Source: DMER01 sp003451645
GTDB lineage: Bacteria; Pseudomonadota; Alphaproteobacteria; Micropepsales; Micropepsaceae
Direction of reading: 5' to 3'
Assembly: GCA_031976175.1 (NCBI GenBank)
Contig: DALYLR010000052.1
Coordinates: 1 to 18,990, forward strand
Length of the DNA: 18,990 nt
The position numbers and the translations under genes were made by a program. The notes below the pieces were generated by a model. That model was given only the letters and a program-made list of their open reading frames with translations. It was not told where the DNA came from and ran no database searches. The number at the start of each line of letters is the position of its first letter. The first letter of the stretch is position 1. Below, one piece after another: positions 6,238 to 13,457 of this stretch.

Positions 6238-7611
6238 GTGAAATTTAAGTCTTTGGCTCTTGCGAGCGTGTTTGCTGCAGTGGCTCTGCCACATGCGGCT
6301 CTGGCTTTGGATCCTGATACGACGATGGACGTTTATTCGCGTCCGCGTCCTGATTTTGACGCGCGTGGTGTCCGTTTGGGCAGCTTCATGCTGTACCCCA
6401 CGCTCGCCCTCGGTGTCTCTTACGACGACAACGTGTTTAACTTGCCGGATTCGGCTGGTGCGAACGTCCAAGAGGACTTCGCTTTCACGGTTAATCCTGC
6501 GCTGAACCTGCGTTCCAATTGGTCACGTCACGCATTCAACGTGATGGCCGAGTCGGTGTCCTTCTTCTACCAGGACCTTGACGACGAAGATCACACCGAT
6601 TGGGGTGTCAAGGGTGACGCGCGCTTCGACATCACAGGCAGCACCAATTTTGCTGTTGATGCGCACTATAAGGCGGCGTCGGAAGACCGCTCTATTTCTC
6701 AGGATGTGTTCACTTCTCTGTTTGAGCGGGGTGATCTGGATACTTGGGGTGTGGGTGCATCTATCAATCATCGTGCCAATCGCTTCCGCGGCTCGATTGG
6801 TGTTCGTTACGACGACTATGACTATGACGACGTGACCGCTCTGACGCCGAATGCTGTTGCGATCATTCCGGGCGCTTTCTGCCCAACGGGTACTGCAGCG
6901 GGTGCGTTCTTGACCTGTAACGAAGATGACCGTGACTTCAATCAGTTCGAAGTTTCGGCGAAGGTTGGGTACGAAGTTTCGCCAGGATATGCCTTGTTCA
7001 TTCGCGGCCGTTATGACGAGCGCGACTACGACTCGGTGAATCCCTTCTTCGGTCGTGAGGTTGATGACGGTGACCGTAATAAGGACTCTGAAGCCTACTC
7101 GGTGGAAGGCGGCGTCGATTTCGAATTGACCCGGCTGCTGACTGGTGAAGTTTTCGTCGGTTACACCAACCGCGAATACGACGCTCACCCGACGATTGCC
7201 GCGTTGTCATTTGCTGATACCGACGCGTTCACCTGGGGCGTGGACCTGAACTGGTACCCGACCATGATGACCACGGTCAGCTTCGATGCATCGCGCAAAA
7301 TCGAAGAGAGCAACGATGCCACTGCGTTGTCGAGCACGTCTGGCGTCATCTCTGATCGCTACGGCGTTCGGGTGGACCACGAGTTGCTCCGCAATCTCGT
7401 GATCTACGGCAAGATCGGCTTCGGAAGCGATGAGTTTGAGGCAACCACGCGTGAAGATGACCTCTTCATCGGTGGCTTGGGCGCGGTGTTCCTGATCAAT
7501 AACAATCTGCACCTCAGCGCGTCTTACGACTATGTCGATCGCGACTCGAACAACGCCTTGCTGGACATGACCGACAATGCGTTCCGTCTGAGCCTGACCG
7601 GCAAGCTCTAA
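6238..7611 (+). CDS. Outer-membrane beta-barrel protein of exopolysaccharide loci (EpsL/BBP2-like)
   Basis: This is a 457-residue outer-membrane protein. The GTG at 6238 is preferred because GGAG lies seven bases upstream; the in-frame ATG at 6232 is only one base from that site, and the TTG at 6220 has none. The signal peptide covers residues 1-23 (ending ALA before LDPDT). The mature protein opens with GVRLGSFMLYPTLALGVSYDDNVF, a typical entry of the putative beta-barrel porin 2 family found in exopolysaccharide operons. It then shows many amphipathic strands separated by acidic loops (YDDYDYDD, EREVDDGD-like turns) and ends AFRLSLTGKL. One loop has a cysteine pair around residues 220-235 (FCPTG and LTCNED). 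It is the likely outer-membrane channel for the polymer guided by the short OPX protein. It is followed by a strong terminator, so the wzc-like gene is a separate unit. Confidence 0.85.
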   Translation: MKFKSLALASVFAAVALPHAALALDPDTTMDVYSRPRPDFDARGVRLGSFMLYPTLALGVSYDDNVFNLPDSAGANVQEDFAFTVNPALNLRSNWSRHAFNVMAESVSFFYQDLDDEDHTDWGVKGDARFDITGSTNFAVDAHYKAASEDRSISQDVFTSLFERGDLDTWGVGASINHRANRFRGSIGVRYDDYDYDDVTALTPNAVAIIPGAFCPTGTAAGAFLTCNEDDRDFNQFEVSAKVGYEVSPGYALFIRGRYDERDYDSVNPFFGREVDDGDRNKDSEAYSVEGGVDFELTRLLTGEVFVGYTNREYDAHPTIAALSFADTDAFTWGVDLNWYPTMMTTVSFDASRKIEESNDATALSSTSGVISDRYGVRVDHELLRNLVIYGKIGFGSDEFEATTREDDLFIGGLGAVFLINNNLHLSASYDYVDRDSNNALLDMTDNAFRLSLTGKL

Positions 7612-7631
7612 GTCTCGGTCCGATAAAGTTG

Positions 7632-7667
7632 GCGGCGTCCGGATTGTTCCGGGCGCCGCTTTGTTTT
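7632..7667 (+). terminator. Rho-independent terminator after the barrel gene
   Basis: A 12-bp stem (7632-7643 with 7648-7659, one G-T pair) closes on a TTGT loop and is followed by TTTGTTTT. It lies 20 bases after the stop at 7611. It ends the transcript that carries the small secreted protein and the barrel. Confidence 0.93.
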
Positions 7668-8148
7668 CTGGGCACCCAGTAATTCGGCACTGATCTGGGG
7701 CGCATCAGCCCACCCTACTCGCCAGGCAATTGGAGCCGCGTTGCGGACCAGTATTCGTCCTCCATGGGCTGGTCGCAGCAACGACATGGCTGCTAGCTCA
7801 CATCTATCCTTCTGTCAGCACGCTGCAGGGGGGGCCTCACACTGCCGAGCCTTTTTTGGTCTCGACCCCGTATAGGACTTGTCTGTCAGCCCGACTGTAT
7901 GTCATGACAAGACGCGTTCAAGAATGCACGGCGGCGTCTGGATGTTTGTGCTCAGTCCGGGCTGCAGGGTTTGCGGTCAGAGTGCTATTTGATGGTACCA
8001 TTAGAGTTGGTTGATAAGCGCAAAGGCGGAAGGGCTGTGCTTTCTGGCATCATGAAATTGCCTTGAAAGCTGGGTTTACGGGGTCCTTGGACGTGCTTAA
8101 GGGTCAAACCCGATTGGATCGCCTAAGCTGCTGTAAATGAGGGACTCC
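7668..8148 (+). other. Intergenic region upstream of the wzc-like gene
   Basis: This is a 481-base gap between a terminator and the wzc-like start, with no credible gene. It holds two perfect 10-base palindromes, TGTCATGACA (7900-7909) and ATGGTACCAT (7992-8001). A further 6-bp inverted pair, CTTGTC (7878-7883) and GACAAG (7906-7911), overlaps the first. The first palindrome shares the TGTCA/TGACA half-site with the palindromes at 3517-3609. A promoter is expected here, since the barrel transcript stops at 7667, but no convincing -35/-10 pair is visible. Confidence 0.4.
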
Positions 8149-10392
8149 ATGACTGTTCATCGTCTTCCACGACGCGAGAATGATGTGAATTCTTTTCCGG
8201 CTGATGAGACGAAGACGCAGGTTGAACAAGATATCGGCATTGGCCGCATTCTAAGGGTCGTTAATGCGCGCCGCATGACGATAGCGGGCTGTGTGGCCTT
8301 TATTACCGCCATGGCTGCTCTCTACGTGTTTCAGGCAACCCCCATTTATTCCGCAACCGCTCAGCTCATGCTTGGCACCCCAAAGAATAAGGTGCTTGAC
8401 GCGGAGGCGATCTTGTCGGGCTTGGGGACAGACCCGGTTATGATCGAGAACCAGATTCAGGTGATCCGGTCTTGGGCCGTCGCTGAGCGGGTCATCAAGC
8501 GATTGAACCTGGATAAGGATCCTGAGTTCAACGACCGTTTGGCTGGCCGTGAGGGTGGTCTCTTGTCGGCGCTGAACCTCGGTGCTTGGTTTGGATCGGA
8601 GGCGCCAGCAAAACAAATCGCGCAAGAGCAGCCCAAGGGTTACCCGGCGCCACTGGTTCAAGAGTTTCTGCAGCGGTTGTCCGTGAATTCAATGGGGCGA
8701 TCGACCGTCTTGCGCGTGAGTTATTCGTCAGTCTCACCTGACAAGGCAGCGCGGATCGCCAATGCAGTGGCGGACCAGTATATTGTCGACCAATTGGAAA
8801 CTAAGTTTGATGCGGCAAAGCGCACGACCGCTTGGCTCAGTGAGCGCTTGGGCGAGCTGGCCGAACAGGTGCGCGTCGCAGAGGTGGCCGTTGAGCAATA
8901 CAAAGCAGAAAATGGCCTGACCGATACAAAGGACGGTCAGGGTCTGGTTGGTGCGCAGATGAGCAATCTGAACGCCGAGGTGATTATCGCCAAGACCAAG
9001 CTCGCGGAAGCGGAGGCGCAGTACCGCCAAATTGCTACATTGGCTTCGTCCGGCCGCAACGCTGATGCCGTCGGCCAGGTGATCGCCTCGCCGATCATCA
9101 CGGCTTTGCGCACGCAACAAGCGGATCTGATCCGCAAGGAAGCGGATGCTCGCTCTCGTTATGGCGAGCGCCATCCGGCCATGATCGCGCTCATCGATGA
9201 AAAGCGGCAGCTCAATATCAAGGTCGATGAAGAGGTGCGCCGGATCTTGGCGAGCCAGCAGAATGAAGTGAGCGTTGCCCGCGCGCGCCTCAGCAGCTTG
9301 GAGCGCAGCCTTCAAGAGATTCAAGGCTCCGCAGACTCGCAGAGCAAGGCAAGGGTCGGTTTGCGTGAGCTGGAGCGTCAAGCGGAGTCCAACCGGACCC
9401 TCTACAATAACTTCCTGGCCCGCTTCAAATCGATCGAGGATCAGGAGCAAATCCAAACGCCGGATGCACGCGTCATCGCGGCGGCAACCTCGCCCTTGTC
9501 GCCCAGTTTCCCGAACAAGACCTTGATCATTGGGGGAGCCGGCGCCTTTTCGCTTTTCCTGGGTGTTGTTCTGGCGGTGATGCTTGATTCGCTGGATGCG
9601 GGTTTCCGCTCCGCGGCGGATGTGGAAAAGGCGCTCGGCCTTTCCAATCTGGCGGTCGTGCCGACTGTGCCAAATGTGAAGACAGTGCAAGACCGTGTAG
9701 TGACCAAGCCTCTGTCGGCCTATACCGAGGCAATCCGAACACTTTATGCCGGCGTCCAATTGTCGGATGTGGATAAGCCACCCAAAGTGATCCTTGTCTC
9801 ATCGTCCGTGCCGAACGAGGGCAAGACGTCAACATCTTTGGCGATTGCAAGGTTGGTTGCGCTTGGGGGGCACCGTGTTGTCTTGGTTGACGGTGACTTG
9901 CGGCATCCATCGGTTGCAAAGGCGTTTGGTGTGAAAAATGTACCCAAGGGTCTGGTGGAGGTTCTTGCCGGCCGGGCTGAACTGCCCAGCGTCATGATGC
10001 GCGATACGATGACGTCGTTGGAGTATTTGCCGATTTCAAGCCCTCCGGCCAATCCGTCGGACCTGATCACCTCCGATGCAATGCGGCGCCTCATCGACGT
10101 CCTGCGGCAGCATTATGATTTGGTTGTCGTGGATGCGGCGCCGGTCATTCCCGTGTCCGACACACGGTTGTTGAGCCGTTTGGTCGACAAGGTCGTGTAT
10201 GTCATCCACTGGGATAAGACGCCGCGCGAGGCGGTGCAGAGCGGGATCAAGATGCTTCAGGATGGCGGCGCGGATATTGCCGGCACAATTCTGAACCAGA
10301 CGGATCTGCGGCGCCACGCCATCTATGGTTATGGGTATGGCTATGGCGGCTACACCTATGGCAATTATTACGGCAAGTACTACACAGACTGA
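8149..10392 (+). CDS. Wzc-like polysaccharide co-polymerase and tyrosine autokinase (BY-kinase)
   Basis: This is a 747-residue inner-membrane protein. The ATG at 8149 has GAGGGA about five bases upstream; the ATG at 8137 has no site. The Wzz domain opens before TM1 (about 43-61). A long periplasmic coiled-coil part (about 230-430) ends in the proline motif SPLSPSFPNK (448-457) and TM2 (about 458-479). The cytoplasmic kinase has Walker A (SVPNEGKTS, K559), Walker A' (VVLVDGDLRHP, D581 and D583) and Walker B (LVVVDAA, D662). The last 22 residues hold ten tyrosines (726, 728, 730, 732, 735, 737, 740, 741, 744, 745) mixed with glycine, a typical but dense autophosphorylation cluster. Kinase and co-polymerase are fused in one chain, as in E. 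coli Wzc. It controls polymer length and export with the OPX protein. No Wzb-type tyrosine phosphatase is nearby. Confidence 0.95.
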   Translation: MTVHRLPRRENDVNSFPADETKTQVEQDIGIGRILRVVNARRMTIAGCVAFITAMAALYVFQATPIYSATAQLMLGTPKNKVLDAEAILSGLGTDPVMIENQIQVIRSWAVAERVIKRLNLDKDPEFNDRLAGREGGLLSALNLGAWFGSEAPAKQIAQEQPKGYPAPLVQEFLQRLSVNSMGRSTVLRVSYSSVSPDKAARIANAVADQYIVDQLETKFDAAKRTTAWLSERLGELAEQVRVAEVAVEQYKAENGLTDTKDGQGLVGAQMSNLNAEVIIAKTKLAEAEAQYRQIATLASSGRNADAVGQVIASPIITALRTQQADLIRKEADARSRYGERHPAMIALIDEKRQLNIKVDEEVRRILASQQNEVSVARARLSSLERSLQEIQGSADSQSKARVGLRELERQAESNRTLYNNFLARFKSIEDQEQIQTPDARVIAAATSPLSPSFPNKTLIIGGAGAFSLFLGVVLAVMLDSLDAGFRSAADVEKALGLSNLAVVPTVPNVKTVQDRVVTKPLSAYTEAIRTLYAGVQLSDVDKPPKVILVSSSVPNEGKTSTSLAIARLVALGGHRVVLVDGDLRHPSVAKAFGVKNVPKGLVEVLAGRAELPSVMMRDTMTSLEYLPISSPPANPSDLITSDAMRRLIDVLRQHYDLVVVDAAPVIPVSDTRLLSRLVDKVVYVIHWDKTPREAVQSGIKMLQDGGADIAGTILNQTDLRRHAIYGYGYGYGGYTYGNYYGKYYTD

Positions 10393-10393
10393 C

Positions 10394-11122
10394 GTGAAGC
10401 TGATCCTGCCCGTTTGCGCTGTTGCCTTGGGGCTGATCTTGTTCAGCCTGTCTGCGGGCCATCTGTTTCTGCGCGACTGGCCGGGCACCGTTGAGGTGAC
10501 CAAAAACGCGGTGATGGAGCGAAAAAAAGGCGTCACTGTGCTCGATAGGCAGATTGCCTATGAGGCGCTGTCCGCCAATCCATCAGGCCGGGCACAGGTG
10601 TCGGGCGGCATGATGGCCTATCGCGCCGCAGAGGAGGCGGGGCTCACTTCCCCAGACGGGCTTTATTGGCTGCAGCAAGCGATCAACGCCCTTGAGCGTG
10701 CGGTGGCAAGAGCTCCGGCAAACACTGAAGCTTGGACTTGGCTGGCGGCCGCCCGTTTCGGCCTTGAAGGGCCATCTGGCGCTGCGGTTCAGGCAACCGA
10801 CCTGTCCATTCAAACCGGCCGGCACACGACGGTTTCTGGCCCGCTGCAGATGGCAATGGCGAATGTCCTCTGGGCACGCTTGAGCGAAGCCTCGCAATTG
10901 GCGGTCAATGAGACGATTCTCAAGCGATGGCGCGTGCCTGGCGTCCGGCACCAATTCGCTCCGATCATCTTTGACAATAACGGTGCTTATTTTGTGAACC
11001 GCGCTTTAGAAGGCGACACCGTGGCGAGCGCCGAGTTCATGGCGTGGTTCAAAGAGAAAACGCAACGGCGTCTGAGGGAGGTCCGTCAGGCCCGTAAACG
11101 CAGGGATCAAGCCCCACCCTAG
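10394..11122 (+). CDS. Membrane-anchored TPR-like protein of unknown function, coupled to wzc
   Basis: This is a protein of about 242 residues with no family I can name. The GTG at 10394 is proposed because it lies one base after the wzc-like stop (TGACGTG) and begins directly with a hydrophobic segment (residues 3-22, VKLILPVCAVALGLILFSLS). No good ribosome site is visible, so translation would depend on coupling. Longer in-frame starts inside wzc (for example ATG at 10358) cannot be excluded. The rest is outside the membrane, probably periplasmic. A TPR-like helix pair lies at about 89-122 (YWLQQAINALERAVARAPAN, then AWTWLAAARFGLEG). The C-terminal tail is strongly basic (KEKTQRRLREVRQARKRR). 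The tight coupling suggests it works with the co-polymerase, perhaps as a scaffold in the periplasm. Confidence 0.75.
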   Translation: MKLILPVCAVALGLILFSLSAGHLFLRDWPGTVEVTKNAVMERKKGVTVLDRQIAYEALSANPSGRAQVSGGMMAYRAAEEAGLTSPDGLYWLQQAINALERAVARAPANTEAWTWLAAARFGLEGPSGAAVQATDLSIQTGRHTTVSGPLQMAMANVLWARLSEASQLAVNETILKRWRVPGVRHQFAPIIFDNNGAYFVNRALEGDTVASAEFMAWFKEKTQRRLREVRQARKRRDQAPP

Positions 11123-11126
11123 CCAC

Positions 11127-11155
11127 AGAGTTCCAATCTCGGATGGTGGAACTCT
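11127..11155. other. Hairpin between convergent genes, possible terminator without U-tract
   Basis: AGAGTTCCA (11127-11135) and TGGAACTCT (11147-11155) pair perfectly over 9 bp around an 11-base loop that can itself pair ATC with GAT. It lies just after the stop at 11122 and before the bcp stop at 11195. Neither strand has a T-run after it, so it is not a standard Rho-independent terminator. It may protect 3' ends or help factor-dependent termination. Confidence 0.4.
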
Positions 11156-11194
11156 CACCCAATCCTAGGCAGCTTAATCCCAATGCGACTAGTT

Positions 11195-11668
11195 TCAGGG
11201 CAATGACCGCACGGCTTCCAGGACCTCAGCGACATGCCCCGGCACTTTGACCTTCCGCCAGACTTTGGCGATCCGGCCCTCGCGATCGATTAGGAAGGTT
11301 GACCGTTCGATCCCCATGTACTTTTTGCCATACATGCTCTTCTCAACCCATGCGCCGTATTTTTCGACCGTTTCCCCGGTCTCATCGGACGCCAATGTCA
11401 CATCCAGGTCATATTTGGCCTTGAACTTGTCGTGCTGAGCGACACTGTCCTTGGATACACCGACAACAGTGGCATCGAGACCGGCAAAGTCGCTTGCCGC
11501 TTCGGAGAACCCCATCGCTTCCTTGGTGCAACCGCTGGTGTCATCCTTTGGGTAGAAGTACAAGACGAGGAGTTTGCCAGCAAAATCCTTGAGCGCAACA
11601 TTTCCCCCGCCATCGGCGGGAAGAGAGAATGCGGGGGCTTTGGTGCCTGACGAAAGTGGCTTGGACAT
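11195..11668 (-). CDS. bcp: Bcp/PrxQ-type thiol peroxidase, single-cysteine form
   Basis: This is a 157-residue cytoplasmic peroxiredoxin of the usual Bcp length. It reduces hydrogen peroxide and organic peroxides through a peroxidatic cysteine. The signature FYPKDDTSGCTKEA contains P40, T44 and peroxidatic C47; a serine replaces the usual proline before Gly-Cys. In many Bcp proteins a resolving cysteine sits five residues later, but here that place is M52, and C47 is the only cysteine in the protein. It must therefore be resolved by an external thiol or another protein. The fold continues with VVGVSKDSVAQHDKF and ERSTFLIDREGRIAKVW. The start at 11668 has only a modest AGG nine bases upstream. 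It is divergent from the AsmA-like gene, with TATAAC (minus strand, 11722-11727) as a possible -10 element. Confidence 0.95.
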   Translation of the reverse strand: MSKPLSSGTKAPAFSLPADGGGNVALKDFAGKLLVLYFYPKDDTSGCTKEAMGFSEAASDFAGLDATVVGVSKDSVAQHDKFKAKYDLDVTLASDETGETVEKYGAWVEKSMYGKKYMGIERSTFLIDREGRIAKVWRKVKVPGHVAEVLEAVRSLP

Positions 11669-11761
11669 GCGAATTAACCTGTGTGGCGGCGGTGAAAGCT
11701 GGTAGCGTTTTGATACCGCGAGTTATAGTGGGTGGTCACGAAATCAAGTGCGGTTTTGCGC

Positions 11762-11830
11762 GCCTTGGGGACACCGCATTCGAAAGTGTTGGTGCGCCAA
11801 GCCGCACATCACCTGACTGCACCCCAAGGC
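11762..11830 (+). promoter_or_regulatory. Inverted repeat in the leader of the AsmA-like gene
   Basis: GCCTTGGGG (11762-11770) and CCCCAAGGC (11822-11830) are a perfect 9-bp inverted repeat enclosing a small hairpin, GTGCG-ccaagc-CGCAC (about 11792-11807). The right arm ends just before the GAGGAG ribosome-site candidate (11835-11840) of the AsmA-like gene. If transcribed, the fold could affect initiation there. It could instead be a DNA operator between the divergent genes. Confidence 0.3.
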
Positions 11831-11852
11831 CGATGAGGAGTGTGGGATAGTC

Positions 11853-13430
11853 TTGCCAGTGGCTCAGATCATAAAGTGGACGCTGCGCGCGGGCCTCGGG
11901 GCTGCGGGCGTCCTTGTCTTGACCGTCCTGGTAATCCTTCTGATGACCTTGTGGGGCCCGGTCAGCTTGTCCATGATCTCGCCCCGGCTTCAAGCGATGA
12001 TCAATGAAGAGCTCAAGGACTTCGAGATTCGCTTTGCCGACACGACGCTCGATTGGTCGTCCAGTGGGGGCGCGGTGACGCTGACATTGGTGGGCGTCGA
12101 AGTCGTGGACAAGGCCGCTGTCCCTATTGCCCGCGCGCCCCGGCTGTCTCTGGGTTTGAGCGCCAGTGCCTTGTTTCAAGGGCGTGCGGTGCCGGAGTGG
12201 ATCGAGCTTGAGCGTCCTGTTGCCCGCGTCTCGCGGACCGCCGCGGGCGATGTGCAATTCGGTCTAGTCTTGATGGGTGATGCGGCTAACGCGGCGCCTA
12301 AAGGCTCCCCGGCGGTCGATAAAGCACATGCACAGTCGGCGGTGGTCGATCCTGTTGGCGCTGCTTCATTGGAGGCCAATGCACTCGACACGGCGCTCTT
12401 CGACAAGGTGCTGGCGATCTTGCGCAATCCTTCTGAAGGCGGCGACATGAGCCGCAGCTTGCGCCGGTTTGCGGTGACTGACGCGGCGCTTGAGGTGATC
12501 GATGACCTGACAGGCCTTCGCTTGGCAATCCCGAATGCGCGTGTCGAGCTCCTGCGTCAGGACGGCAAGGTCACTGCGAGTTTGCGCGCAGGTGTTCGTC
12601 TATCGGATCAATCCGTCTGGCCCATTCAGGCGGAGGCCGATTTGCCCGACAATGCCGATGGGGCCGTTGTGGCGATCAAGACGGGGACCGTCCCGCTAGA
12701 TCAGCTGGCGCGCTCTGGCGTCGGCCCACAGCTGCTCAAGGCGTTCCAGTTCCCGCTCTCCGCGCAAGCCAAGTTCATCATGGGTAAGGGCGGGCGCTCC
12801 GGGCCAATCAGGGTGTGGTTGACAGGGGGGGCAGGCCAAGTGATGCCAGACAGTTGGGCCGGAAAGCCCATGCCTCTGGGCGGCTTCACCGCCGTTGCCA
12901 CTATCGATCCCAATGAGCGGCGCGGTGTTATTGATCGAATGGAGTTGCAAGGTCCCGCGTCTAAGGGGGCATTGAGCGGCGGCTTTGCACTTGGTGCGGA
13001 CGACGCATCCGGCGTCGCGCTCGATCTGACCGCGCGTGGCATTTCCCTGGCAATTCCGGCTGTGTTTGAAGAACGCTTCACTGCGGATGAAGTTGCATTG
13101 AAAGGGACAATCGGCGGCGCCGGGGTCACCTTCGAAAGATTGGCGCTTCGCCGTGAGGCGTTTCAGATTGCCCTGGCTGGCAGCTATGCGCCGTCTGCCG
13201 TGTCGCCGGGCGTGACGCTGAATGGCCGCTTTTCGGGACTGCCGGTCACCCTGCTGAAGCAGATATGGCCCATCGATGCAGCGCCGAATGCGCGGTTCTG
13301 GGTCCGCCAGCAGCTAACAGGCGGTGTTCTAACAACGGGCGAAATCAATGTCGCTCTGGTGCCGGACACTATTCAGAATCACACCGTTCCTGATGAAGCG
13401 GTTACGGTGGCGTTTGATTTTGATGAATAG
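11853..13430 (+). pseudogene. YhdP/AsmA-like envelope protein, N-terminal part (gene split by a 37-bp insertion)
   Basis: These 525 codons encode the first part of what was a single 1172-residue protein (11853-15408 less 37 bp). The TTG at 11853 is the likely start, with GAGGAG twelve bases upstream; GTG 11859 is an alternative. Residues 12-33 form one inner-membrane anchor (AGLGAAGVLVLTVLVILLM). The rest is periplasmic, with the beta-rich repetitive pattern of the DUF3971/YhdP group of AsmA-like proteins. These are thought to move phospholipid between the two membranes as long hydrophobic grooves. The frame ends at TAG 13428 only because of the insertion: codons GCG TTT GAT TTT GAT GA would run straight into G CTT GCG once 37 bp are removed. 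Coding quality is normal up to the insertion, so the break is recent or is a sequencing artefact. Confidence 0.85.
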
Positions 13431-13457
13431 TGTCCGGCACCAGAGCGACATTGATTT
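13342..13457. repeat. Perfect 34-bp inverted repeat with 48-base spacer
   Basis: The arms at 13342-13375 and 13424-13457 are exact reverse complements. The left arm is the normal coding sequence for EINVALVPDTIQ. The right arm is a new copy, and with its edges it makes up the 37 inserted bases (13427-13463). An 11-base direct repeat, GATTTTGATGA (13416-13426 and 13453-13463), marks the insertion. Entry shows a 3-bp match (TGA) and exit a 7-bp match (TTGATTT) between the two templates. This is the pattern left by template switching on a folded strand. Confidence 0.97.

Noticed and set aside
7730..8014. A 94-codon open frame upstream of the wzc-like gene
   Set aside because: No ribosome site, unbiased residue make-up, several cysteines scattered at random, and no family features.
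13342..13457. The 34-bp inverted repeat as ends of an insertion sequence or as a terminator
   Set aside because: The 48-base spacer is ordinary coding sequence of the same gene with no transposase, the insert is only 37 bp, and no T-run follows the repeat. A template-switch origin explains every base.
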